Positions 1 to 8,171 of a stretch of DNA of 64,000 nt are shown here, piece after piece. This DNA comes from Aeoliella mucimassa (GTDB lineage Bacteria > Planctomycetota > Planctomycetia > Pirellulales > Lacipirellulaceae), in the NCBI RefSeq assembly GCF_007748035.1, contig NZ_CP036278.1:496001-560000 (forward strand), written 5' to 3'. The number at the start of each line of letters is the position of its first letter. Position 1 is the first letter of the stretch. Both the position numbers and the translations under genes were made by a program. The notes under the pieces were generated by a model, which saw only the letters and a list, made by a program, of their open reading frames with translations, had not been told where the DNA came from and made no database searches.

Positions 1-459
1 ACGATTGCCGGAGCCAGTGCTCGGGCGGTTGATCGACGGGCGCGACGTGCCTGGCTGAGTGACACTGGGTCGACTCACGCTGGGCCGTGATCCACCGGAG
101 TTGGGCAAATTCATCGAAGGGCGACTGCCAGAGCTGGGTCGGCTCGTTGCAGGTCGGCTTACACTGGGTCGACTCGTGTTGGGTCGACTCACGGAGGGGC
201 GACTCACCGAAGGGGTGCTCGGGCGGCTGATTGAGGGTCGGCTGCTGCCACCGCTGGGGCGGCTAATGTTCGGCGAGGGTCGACTCATCGACGGGGTGCG
301 CGAGGAGCCACCGCTGGGTCGGCTGATGCCGCCACCCCCGCGGCCTCCGCCGCCACCACCTCCGCCACGGCCAACTCCGCGGGCCCAACCAACGTCGGCC
401 GACGCCAGGGCGAGGGAAGTAACCACGGCGACAATCGCAAGTAGAGTGCGTCGGTACAT
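1..459 (-). CDS. Secreted Ser-Arg-Pro-Ser repeat protein, C-terminus beyond window
   Basis: An open minus-strand frame runs from the ATG at 459 off the left edge, so at least 153 codons are present without a stop. It begins with a signal peptide (MYRRTLLAIVAVVTSLALAS), continues with a glycine run of roughly residues 30-45, and then becomes a near-tandem array of SRPS, SRPN and SRPA units separated by short spacers (ISRPS, VSRPS, TSRPS). No globular domain is visible. The reverse strand also reads open, but only as an LGRL-type mirror of the same repeat; the signal peptide and start favour the minus strand. Family unknown. The composition suggests an exported, possibly wall-associated or glycosylated protein, which is inference. 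Confidence 0.7.
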   Translation of the reverse strand, partial: MYRRTLLAIVAVVTSLALASADVGWARGVGRGGGGGGGGRGGGGISRPSGGSSRTPSMSRPSPNISRPSGGSSRPSISRPSTPSVSRPSVSRPNTSRPSVSRPATSRPSSGSRPSMNLPNSGGSRPSVSRPSVTQPGTSRPSINRPSTGSGNR

Positions 460-525
460 GAGAATGTTCCGTTATAACGAGTATGATATTGAAAGGTGAA
501 AAGGTGTCGGGCGCCGCAAGCCGGG

Positions 526-1485
526 TTACTGGCGAACCAGTTCGACGGCGTCGATGCTCGGCATCAGCTCACCATCCACCTGACGGGCGGTCGACTCGAA
601 ACGCACCGTGTTGTCGTCGACCAATTCGTAGATGTTCATCGCGGTTCCTACGCGACCGTCCGGCAAGTGGTGCCGGGTTTGTACGATCCAGCGATTGCCA
701 TCCTGGCTCCAGAGCCCGACTCCAAAACCACCGTCGGAGTCAAACACCCACGAGCGAATCGTATCGGTGTGTGGGTCCCAGCCGATGACTTGCGTGCCTT
801 CGAAATCCACCTGGTCGCCGATGACGACCTGAAAACTGCGAATCAGGAAGTTGCGATTCGTGCTCCACCGGCAAGTGCTCAGGAAGGTCGACTCGTCGGA
901 GTCGTTGCTCCAGGTGCCGACCATCCATTCCAAGCTGGTGAGCTGCTCGTAGTGCGAGGGGGGAAGCTCCAGCGGAGCTCCTTCGCGAACGCTATCCATC
1001 TTCCAGCCGCTTGGGCCTTTGACGTGCACCACTTGGTACTCGGAATCTTCCGGCTCGCTATCGGGCGCGATCACGCGGGCGACGCCCGACTCGATGGCCA
1101 CGCAGGGCGAGACGCTCTCGACCACCATGTCGACGATCTCGATCTTCGCTTCTTTGTTCTCGGCAAAGTAGGCGGCAAAGGCTTTTTCGATGGCATCGTG
1201 ACCTTTGACCACCGCTCCGTCGGAGGTAATCAGCTCGCCCGATTCCGACCAGTGCGCAGCTAGCGCCTTGGCGTCGGCCCCGTTGAACGCGGCGACGTAA
1301 GAGTCGACCACCTTGCGAATGGCGGGGGTGGGGTCGTCGGCCGCAGGAGCGTCGGGAGTGGGTGTTTCTGAGGGAGCAGCTTCGGCCGCTGGCGGGGCGA
1401 CGGAGTCGGATTCGGGCGTCTGGCCAAGCACCGGAGCACCGCTGAACAATAGAGCCACAAGAGACAAGCGAGTAAGGTGCCGCAT
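526..1485 (-). CDS. Secreted SnoaL/DUF4440-like protein
   Basis: A 319-residue protein with an N-terminal signal peptide (MRHLTRLSLVALLFSGAPVLG) and a Pro/Ala/Glu-rich linker to about residue 50. Next comes a SnoaL/NTF2-like domain of the DUF4440 type at about 55-165, with the typical IRKVVDSYVAAFNGADAKAL opening. The C-terminal half, about 175-319, resembles a lipocalin-like DUF1579 module (LTSLEWMVGTWSN, then a series of beta strands). A GGAGGA ribosome binding site lies 6-7 bases before the ATG. NTF2-like folds bind small ligands or act as isomerases, and no catalytic residue can be assigned here. The same SnoaL-plus-C-terminal arrangement is common in planctomycete genomes, where its function is unknown. 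Confidence 0.75.
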   Translation of the reverse strand: MRHLTRLSLVALLFSGAPVLGQTPESDSVAPPAAEAAPSETPTPDAPAADDPTPAIRKVVDSYVAAFNGADAKALAAHWSESGELITSDGAVVKGHDAIEKAFAAYFAENKEAKIEIVDMVVESVSPCVAIESGVARVIAPDSEPEDSEYQVVHVKGPSGWKMDSVREGAPLELPPSHYEQLTSLEWMVGTWSNDSDESTFLSTCRWSTNRNFLIRSFQVVIGDQVDFEGTQVIGWDPHTDTIRSWVFDSDGGFGVGLWSQDGNRWIVQTRHHLPDGRVGTAMNIYELVDDNTVRFESTARQVDGELMPSIDAVELVRQ

Positions 1486-1632
1486 GATGGATCCTCCGCT
1501 GGGTGTGTTCGGATTACGCTGTAGGATACCTCACGCTCGCCAAGGCGAACAGCATTGTGGCCGAGATGGGGCACCTAATTATCGCCCGATGCCGTGGAGG
1601 GTCCAGTTTTCTTTCGCGAAACTACCCCAGTT

Positions 1633-2790
1633 TCACGGCGAATGCCGGGCGAGCGATGCGGCAATACTAGCAACTCGGCGACTCGGTACAGGCATTGCAT
1701 GTGGAACAAACGTGGTACACCGGAACCAATGATCGTCCGAGTCGTCTCCCAGCACCGTGAGGCCCGAGATCTGCGAGGCGTCGAAGCCTGCTTGTCGTAG
1801 TTTTGCCACCATTTGCTCCGGCTCGCTGGTGATTAGCGGAAACACCCAGTAAGTATGCGTTGGATTATTGCAACCCGCGGCCATCATCGAAGGCTCCAGG
1901 GCTCCGGCCAGCTGCTGGCCCCGGCGGGTTCGCTCGGCAATCGCCTGCTCGTCGAAGTGTTGCAGCCGGTGAGTCATCATGGCTTCGAGCGCGAGACAAG
2001 GCTGCTGACGCAAGGCGTCGAACAGTCCTTCGTCGGGGAACCCCTTCGCCGAGTGGCCGACAAACGCGTCGGCGTTGCCGCCGGTGCGATCGATCCACCA
2101 TACCAGAGGACCAAACAACCAAGGCTGCGACAGCAACTTGAGCAGCATGAACTTTCGCACCCGATGACAGTAGCTACGAGCCGATTGCCGTGGCCAGGTG
2201 CTGGCGACTTGTTGCATCCGCTCGCGAAGCGAGTCGTCGCGCACCAGGGCGATCCCTCCCCCGAGCGCGGTCGCTGTTTTGATCGGCCCGAAACTATACA
2301 GGCTGGCGTCGGCCGCAGGGTGCCGAGTGAGTGGACCACGAGTGAGCGCCTGCGCACAGTCTTCCACGAGTAGCAGTTCGTGCTGCTGGCAAAGCTCGCC
2401 GAGGTCCTCGAGCGGCATCCGCGAACCATACAAGTGGGCGACCATCAGCAGTTTGCTCTGCGGACTCAAGCGACTGGCGACGTCGGTGGGCGAGACCCCC
2501 AGCGTGCGGGCGTCGACCGGCACCGGCACCGGCACCAGGCGATGCTCGCGGACGATGCGCTCCATGTGCGGCACCGTGATTTCGCTCAGCAGCACTTCGC
2601 TGCCAGGCGGCAACTCGAGCGAGGTCAGCAGCAGGTCGAACGCAGTACGAACCGAGAGCGTCGCCAACGCTTCGCCGGCGTGCTCCGCAGCGGTCGGCAG
2701 CGCTACCGGTTCCCGCGGCGGGCGCAGGCAAAGGGACATCGCCCGCAGTAAATCCCTCCACGAGATATCAAACGCCAGGCGTGGGTACAT
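1633..2790 (-). CDS. DegT/DnrJ/EryC1/StrS family PLP-dependent aminotransferase
   Basis: A fold-type I PLP enzyme of the sugar aminotransferase family, about 385 residues, close to the family's usual length. Visible motifs are the cofactor-contacting Asp in LLVEDCAQAL (about D144) and the Schiff-base Lys in SFGPIKTATALGGG (about K171), which aligns with the family's HKxLTxGEGG region. Members usually aminate keto-sugars for surface polysaccharides. No partner sugar enzymes lie nearby, so the substrate is unknown. I chose the ATG at 2790 over an in-frame TTG three codons upstream. The gene stands alone between a secreted protein and a channel gene on the same strand. Confidence 0.8.
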   Translation of the reverse strand: MYPRLAFDISWRDLLRAMSLCLRPPREPVALPTAAEHAGEALATLSVRTAFDLLLTSLELPPGSEVLLSEITVPHMERIVREHRLVPVPVPVDARTLGVSPTDVASRLSPQSKLLMVAHLYGSRMPLEDLGELCQQHELLLVEDCAQALTRGPLTRHPAADASLYSFGPIKTATALGGGIALVRDDSLRERMQQVASTWPRQSARSYCHRVRKFMLLKLLSQPWLFGPLVWWIDRTGGNADAFVGHSAKGFPDEGLFDALRQQPCLALEAMMTHRLQHFDEQAIAERTRRGQQLAGALEPSMMAAGCNNPTHTYWVFPLITSEPEQMVAKLRQAGFDASQISGLTVLGDDSDDHWFRCTTFVPHAMPVPSRRVASIAASLARHSP

Positions 2791-2844
2791 GTTTGGCAAA
2801 GCGAAAAGAGGAGCTGCATCGACAACTGCGATTCCCTCTCTAGT

Positions 2845-5800
2845 TTACTCGTTGTTCGAGCCGCTTGTTTCAGCCGAGTCGCCCGATTCCGATGAATTGC
2901 CGCGTGCTGGATTGCGCAGCTTCTCTGGCGATTCCCAGTTCGGCGGCATCGAGCGGATGTGCAAATCGCGTTGCGGGAAGGCAATTTCGATCTCAGCCTC
3001 GTTGAAACGACGATTGATTATCGTATGCAGCTCGTGAATCGTCTGCAAACGATTGTCGAGGTTCGGCAGGTAGCACCGGACGATCAGGTTCAGAGTGCTG
3101 TCGCCAAAGCCATCGAAATTGATCAGCGGTGCAGGATCGTCGAGCACGATCGGATGCTCTTTAACGATCTGGCGAAGCAGGTCGCACGCCTGGTCGGTGT
3201 CCGACCCGTAAGCAATGCCGACCTCGATAACGACGCGATTAATCTGATCGGACAGAGTCCAGTTCAGTAGTCGCTCGGTCACCAGGTCCTTATTGGGTAC
3301 CACGTACTCTTTGCGGTCCCAGTCGGTAATGGTGGTCGCCCGGATGCGAATGCGGCTGACGATACCGGTTTTGTCGCCGAGCGTGATGATGTCGCCGACG
3401 CGGATCGGGCGTTCGAACAGCAGAATGATGCCCGACACGAAGTTGGCAAAGATCTCCTGCAAACCAAAGCCGAGACCGACGCCCATCGCAGCGACCAGCC
3501 AACTGATGCTGGTGCCATCGATGCCGAGCGCGGCGGCCGATACCACGATGCCGATCGCCAGCAGCGAATAGCGAGCCAACGTCGCGGTCGCATAACGCAC
3601 GCCTGAGTCGATCGGCAAATGCTGCAAGATCACCAGTTCGAGCAGGCTCGGTAAGTCGCGAACCGCAACGTAAGTAACCAGCGCGGCCAGCAGCGAGCGA
3701 AGCAGGTCGCCCCAAGTGGTGGGATGCTCGCCGCGCGACCAGGGCAGGGCGTTTTCGTCGAGCCAGGCCAGCGCGGTGAAAACATCTCGCCAGATCATGA
3801 TGACCCCGACCACACCGATGACGAATAGCATCACGCGAAGCAGTTTGCGGGTTTGTTGACTCAACGCGGAAAGGTCGACCGTTTCTTCCACGATCTCTGC
3901 GATGCTCGCGACTTCGTCTCCTTCGGTCGCCGCGGCCAGCAACTGAGCGCGACGCTTCATTGCCTGCTCGCGGGCGAGCAGGCGTCGGTTCAGTAGCACC
4001 CAGCGTCGCAGCAAGCCACCCGCGATGAGCAGCAACAGCAGCATCGCCAGCGTACCGAGCATGCGTTGGGCCAGTTGCTCGGCGGTGTAGTAATAGCCCA
4101 GCGTTGCCATCACCGCGAGCACGATCGGCACCAGGACGAACAGCGGTCGCCAGATCTTATGCAGGTTCACGATCCAGTTCGAGGTGCCGCGCATCACGAA
4201 CTGATAGAGCGAACTGTTATGTGATAGCAGCAAGCGATACAGCACGAAGGTGGAGTAAGCCAGGATGGCGAGAAACAACAGTCGGCCGAGTGAGTCGCTA
4301 CGGAGCGATTCGCCAGTTTGTGCGTCGAGGCCGATTTGCCAGAACGCCAGCGGGATGGCTACGATCGGCATCCAGCGAAGGTAACGTCGTAGCTGGGCGA
4401 GCCACGAACGCTGCGCGTCGAGATGAGCCTCGACCAGTCCGTTGGCTCGACAGCATTGGCGAGTGAACTCGGTAAGCAATAGCAACCAGGCAGTGAGTTG
4501 CAGTGCTTGTGACAGGGCAAGCGAAAAGTCGGCCTCCACCGGCGGACCTTCCAGCAGCTTACCAATGCCCCATAACAAGAGCGGCCAAGGCAGCGAAACA
4601 ATCACCGTGAGGTACAACGCACGGAGCGATAGCATGAAGTCGGTGCAGGTTTTCTTCTCCGCTTCTTCGCCAAGCTCGCGAAGCTGCACCCGTGAGCGTC
4701 GTTGCACCCATAACAGCAGCAGGAAGGCAACCGATAGGCTCAACGCGATAAACGGCTGGCGCGAGGCGGCCAACTGCAGATCGTTGAGCACCTGCAGCCA
4801 GTTTTCGGGGCTCAGGCTCCAGGCCAAGGCTTCAAGCGTGGGATCGAGATAGAATGGCCGCCAGTTCTTCAGGTTCGCATCGTGAGTCAGACGAACATCC
4901 GACGCCCATAGCGGACCGCAGCTACGTATCCACAAATCACGCTCCGCGATAAAGTCGCGAAAATCCTGAGCGGTATCTTTCAGACGAATCTGCGCAGCGA
5001 TCAGCGCGTTGAGATTCACCTCGAGTTCGTCGAGGTTCTCGATGTAGCTCTCCAGATACTCGGCTTTGCTCTCCAGTAGTTGCCGAATCACTTTGGCGGC
5101 CGCGCTGCGATCCTCCGCGCGAACTTTCTGCAGCATTTCAGCGACTACCTGATCGCGATTGCTCAGGTTCTTGCGTTCTTGCGTCGCATTGAAACGCACG
5201 AAGCTAATGTTGTTTCGCTGGTTGGTCCGCTTGAGAATCTCGCCTTGTAGTTGCGAAGGGCGGGGGAGTCGCTCGCGCTGCTTGCGCAACAGTTCGCCCG
5301 ACGCCTGGGCGAGTTGCGAGTCGTCGCCGAACTGTTGTTTGAACTCCGTGAAGTCGGTGCTGATTTCGCCTTGCAGCTTGGTGGCCGAAGTCGTTTCTTC
5401 GATCACCTGCTGGTCTTGTTCGACCAGCGATTGAATGTCCTTGGCCAGCGCCTGATTGTTGGTTGCCAGGGTGCCAAGCGAGTCGGGATTGCGTTCGATC
5501 AAAGCCTTGTAACGATTCGCTTCGGCCTCGGCTTCCTGTACCTGCTCGTTGGCGGCTCGCTGCCGACGGGCGTTGATCTCTCCGCGGACGTCCTTGAGTC
5601 GCTTGTCGTACGCGTCGGCCAGACGCTGCGTGTACTTCAGCTCCACGTCGTACACGCTCAAGGCCCGCTGGTAGGCATCGCGCTGGGCGTCGAGCGCTTG
5701 CAGCTCGGCGGTGAGTTTCGCCTGACGTTGCAGTAAGGCGACTCGCTTTGCGTTGCTAATGGTGCTGGAACCGCCGTTGGCGGTCAGTTCTTCCAGTTCT

Positions 5801-6537
5801 TTTTGCGTTTCGGACAGGCGTTCTTCAACTGCTTGGCGGGTGCTCGGGAAGCTATTGAGAAACGCTTTGTACTTGCTGGGGTCGGTGGTCAGTTTCTCGA
5901 GCTTCTTGTTCCATTCGTTCGACCGCTGTTCGAGCTCGGCAGCCCGTTTCTCCAGGTACGCCTGATCGGCCGTGCGAACGTCGAACTTCTCGATTTCCGA
6001 CACCCACGGGTGTTCGACCGGCAGCGCAAGGCGGCGTTCGTACCAGGATTTGCTGTACTGCTTGGGGCCATCGGGATCCTTCTCGTCCGGCTTTTCCAGG
6101 TGGTCGGCCGCGAACCTGCGAAGCTCCTCACGCTTTAGTTGCAACTCGTTGGTCGACTGAATGGCGTCCTGGTAATACTGCTTGGCTTCGGTTTTCTCTT
6201 CTTCGGGAACCGCCTGCGCGTCGAGACCCGATTGCATGGCCTCGATTTCGGCCTTGGTGAACTCCTTCTTCACCTCGGCTGGAGCTTGTTCGGTCGGTGG
6301 GTTTGCCGGAGCGGCTGCATCGCCATTCGCGGTCGGTTGCGGAGCCGACTCCCCATTGGCCGGCGGAGCCGCGGCGTTGTTGGTGTCGGTCGCCGCTGCA
6401 GCCGGCTGCGCGGCGGGCGTTTCGGCCGCACGCAACGGATTGATCGGCTCCGAGTCTTGGGCCAACGACCAGCTCGTCAGTGGCAAGCAACTGAGAATGA
6501 CGAGAGAAACAAAAAGGTGCAAGCGTGGCATATCCAT
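2845..6537 (-). CDS. Large MscS/MscK-type mechanosensitive ion channel
   Basis: A 1230-residue protein. It has a signal peptide (MDMPRLHLFVSLVILSCLPL), an Ala/Pro/Glu-rich stretch, and a long alpha-helical coiled-coil periplasmic region to about residue 560. Many transmembrane helices follow between about 600 and 1010, then the MscS pore and beta domain from about 1011 (GVGLGFGLQEIFANFVSG, then FERPIRVGDIITLGDKTG) to about 1200, and an acidic tail. This is the layout of MscK/YbdG-large channels, which open on hypo-osmotic shock in the inner membrane. An upstream in-frame start would add 50 residues without a signal peptide; the ATG at 6537 has a GAAGGA site before it and puts the signal peptide at the N-terminus, so it is preferred. 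Confidence 0.88.
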   Translation of the reverse strand: MDMPRLHLFVSLVILSCLPLTSWSLAQDSEPINPLRAAETPAAQPAAAATDTNNAAAPPANGESAPQPTANGDAAAPANPPTEQAPAEVKKEFTKAEIEAMQSGLDAQAVPEEEKTEAKQYYQDAIQSTNELQLKREELRRFAADHLEKPDEKDPDGPKQYSKSWYERRLALPVEHPWVSEIEKFDVRTADQAYLEKRAAELEQRSNEWNKKLEKLTTDPSKYKAFLNSFPSTRQAVEERLSETQKELEELTANGGSSTISNAKRVALLQRQAKLTAELQALDAQRDAYQRALSVYDVELKYTQRLADAYDKRLKDVRGEINARRQRAANEQVQEAEAEANRYKALIERNPDSLGTLATNNQALAKDIQSLVEQDQQVIEETTSATKLQGEISTDFTEFKQQFGDDSQLAQASGELLRKQRERLPRPSQLQGEILKRTNQRNNISFVRFNATQERKNLSNRDQVVAEMLQKVRAEDRSAAAKVIRQLLESKAEYLESYIENLDELEVNLNALIAAQIRLKDTAQDFRDFIAERDLWIRSCGPLWASDVRLTHDANLKNWRPFYLDPTLEALAWSLSPENWLQVLNDLQLAASRQPFIALSLSVAFLLLLWVQRRSRVQLRELGEEAEKKTCTDFMLSLRALYLTVIVSLPWPLLLWGIGKLLEGPPVEADFSLALSQALQLTAWLLLLTEFTRQCCRANGLVEAHLDAQRSWLAQLRRYLRWMPIVAIPLAFWQIGLDAQTGESLRSDSLGRLLFLAILAYSTFVLYRLLLSHNSSLYQFVMRGTSNWIVNLHKIWRPLFVLVPIVLAVMATLGYYYTAEQLAQRMLGTLAMLLLLLIAGGLLRRWVLLNRRLLAREQAMKRRAQLLAAATEGDEVASIAEIVEETVDLSALSQQTRKLLRVMLFVIGVVGVIMIWRDVFTALAWLDENALPWSRGEHPTTWGDLLRSLLAALVTYVAVRDLPSLLELVILQHLPIDSGVRYATATLARYSLLAIGIVVSAAALGIDGTSISWLVAAMGVGLGFGLQEIFANFVSGIILLFERPIRVGDIITLGDKTGIVSRIRIRATTITDWDRKEYVVPNKDLVTERLLNWTLSDQINRVVIEVGIAYGSDTDQACDLLRQIVKEHPIVLDDPAPLINFDGFGDSTLNLIVRCYLPNLDNRLQTIHELHTIINRRFNEAEIEIAFPQRDLHIRSMPPNWESPEKLRNPARGNSSESGDSAETSGSNNE

Positions 6538-6672
6538 AAACCCCCATCCTTCGGTAGACGGGGGGCAGTGCGGGTGAAACGGTGGCCTGAATCGATCGGA
6601 CGATAGACTATAGTCGTCCGCTGCCAAACAGCATGAAGCATATTGGCAAATCACGAAACCCCGCGCATGCAA

Positions 6673-6705
6673 ACGCCGCGCGCCCAAGCATTCGGACCGC
6701 GGCGT
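6673..6705 (-). terminator. Possible hairpin terminator after rplU
   Basis: ACGCCGCG pairs with CGCGGCGT across a 17-base loop, just downstream of the L21 gene. The following T tract is short (TTT), so termination efficiency is uncertain. Confidence 0.35.
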
Positions 6706-6731
6706 GCAAGCATGTAATTGGTCGCGTCGGA

Positions 6732-7043
6732 CTAGGCCGAGATCGACTCGATCTTCACGCGGGTGAACATCGCGCGGTGGCCCGTGTGGCGGCGGCTGTT
6801 CTTGCGGCGGCGAAGCTTCTGAACTTCCACCTTTTCGCCCTGGGTGGTGCCGATGATCTCGGCAGTCACGCTAGCACCTTCGATGGTCGGTGCGCCGAGC
6901 TTCACGTCGTCGACTCCGCCGATGGCCAGCACTTGGTCGAGCGTAAGCTTATCGCCCTTGGCTGCATCGCGGTAAGCCAGGTTCAGTTCTTGACCTTCTT
7001 CGACTTTGAGCTGCCGACCACCGTCAGCAATAATGGCGTACAT
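6732..7043 (-). CDS. rplU: 50S ribosomal protein L21
   Basis: A 103-residue protein matching L21 over its full length. It starts MYAIIADGGRQLKVEEGQ, has the central KLGAPTIEGASVTAEI region, and ends in the basic KLRRRKNSRRHTGHRAMFTRVKI segment that contacts 23S rRNA. L21 is a structural protein of the large ribosomal subunit. In most bacteria rplU is followed at once by rpmA (L27). Here the next gene downstream is the channel gene, so L27 must be encoded elsewhere. The ATG at 7043 fits the conserved N-terminus exactly. Confidence 0.97.
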   Translation of the reverse strand: MYAIIADGGRQLKVEEGQELNLAYRDAAKGDKLTLDQVLAIGGVDDVKLGAPTIEGASVTAEIIGTTQGEKVEVQKLRRRKNSRRHTGHRAMFTRVKIESISA

Positions 7044-7296
7044 CGGTTTCGGTTCCTAACGTAGGGCCGCAAATAATGGGTATTTGAGAGTCCCGAATTG
7101 TAACGGAGCAGTCGCGGAAGTGGAAGGGGTGACCCCAAACGAACAACCATTGATTTTGCCGCTCTGCGGGACGAAAATTCGGCAAAAACCTACCCCTTTG
7201 CCAAGGTTTTGGCCGAGATGACGAATACCGCAACACACGAACCCCCCGCCTGTGCGGGGGAATTTACCCCTTTGACTCTCGCCCCCACCGACGGCC

Positions 7297-7977
7297 ATGC
7301 TACCAATCTCGCACGCGATTCAACCGTTAAGATGGATTTTCTGGGGGCTCATGCTGTGCGTGTTCGATTTCGCGTTCAGTACTACCCAGGAGGTGAATGG
7401 GGTGGTCTCGGGTTTTCGGTTCGATGTTCTCAACGACCTTCTGGGGATGATCATCGTTACTTGTGGGGTTTCGAAACTTCGGAAGTTTGAGCTTCCGGGC
7501 AGTTATCAAAGCTTCATGTTATTTGTGTTTGTGGTGTCAGTACTCAATTGCCTGGTAGCCCTGAAGGAGCACTTTATCTTTCCGGAGCCGACTCCGCTCT
7601 CGCTGTTGTCCGATGGCATCAGTATCGCAACACTGCTGGCCGTGGTACTGTTTTGTTTGTGCATGCAGCAACTATCGCAAACCTATGGTCTGGTGCGATC
7701 AGTCCAAAGCTGGCGCATGACCATGCAGCTGGCCTTGTTCTTGTTGGTGCTTCCGCTCGGCATTATGCGTGTGGTCGGACTGCTGGCGATATTCCTCGGT
7801 CCCAACTTCGGAATTGCCTTGGGAGTATTGGCAATCCCAATTCTGCTGGCGATGCTCGTTCCGTTTATTCACTTCTTCATTTCCACCTCGCGAATGAAAC
7901 GCGAGGCCGAGATGGTCACGGCCCAATCGATCGACCTGCCTGATCCCTCCGTCGATGACACATCCGTTAGTTTCTAG
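7297..7977 (+). CDS. Hypothetical multi-pass membrane protein
   Basis: A 226-residue hydrophobic protein with about five to six predicted transmembrane segments (for example FWGLMLCVFDFAF, FMLFVFVVSVLNCLVAL, ISIATLLAVVLFCLCM, LALFLLVLPLGIMRVVGLLA and IPILLAMLVPFIHFF) and a short acidic cytoplasmic tail. No family recognised. No clear ribosome binding site precedes the ATG at 7297, so the start is uncertain. The gene is convergent with rne, which lies on the other strand downstream. Confidence 0.6.
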   Translation: MLPISHAIQPLRWIFWGLMLCVFDFAFSTTQEVNGVVSGFRFDVLNDLLGMIIVTCGVSKLRKFELPGSYQSFMLFVFVVSVLNCLVALKEHFIFPEPTPLSLLSDGISIATLLAVVLFCLCMQQLSQTYGLVRSVQSWRMTMQLALFLLVLPLGIMRVVGLLAIFLGPNFGIALGVLAIPILLAMLVPFIHFFISTSRMKREAEMVTAQSIDLPDPSVDDTSVSF

Positions 7978-8097
7978 GAAGTTATTAGATGACCTGGTGC
8001 GAACAACTCACCGGTTGCGAAGAGAACTCACGCGGCTCGTCGAACATCGCTGTTCAACAGCTGGTGAAGGAGTGGAGGTAAGCCACGCTTGATATGC

Positions 8098-8134
8098 AAA
8101 AAAACGAGGGGCACGACTCGTGTCGTACCCCTCG
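8098..8134 (-). terminator. Rho-independent terminator of rne
   Basis: CGAGGGGCACGAC pairs with GTCGTACCCCTCG (one C-A mismatch) around a 4-base loop and is followed on the minus strand by seven T residues. It lies about 40 bases after the rne stop codon. Confidence 0.85.
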
Positions 8135-8171
8135 GGAGTGTTCGCGTTGGATGATCTTCTGGCGGTGGAAG

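Noticed and set aside
59-499. Plus-strand 146-codon frame with LGRL/EGRL repeats
   Set aside because: It is the mirror of the minus-strand SRPS repeat gene, which has a signal peptide and a proper start.
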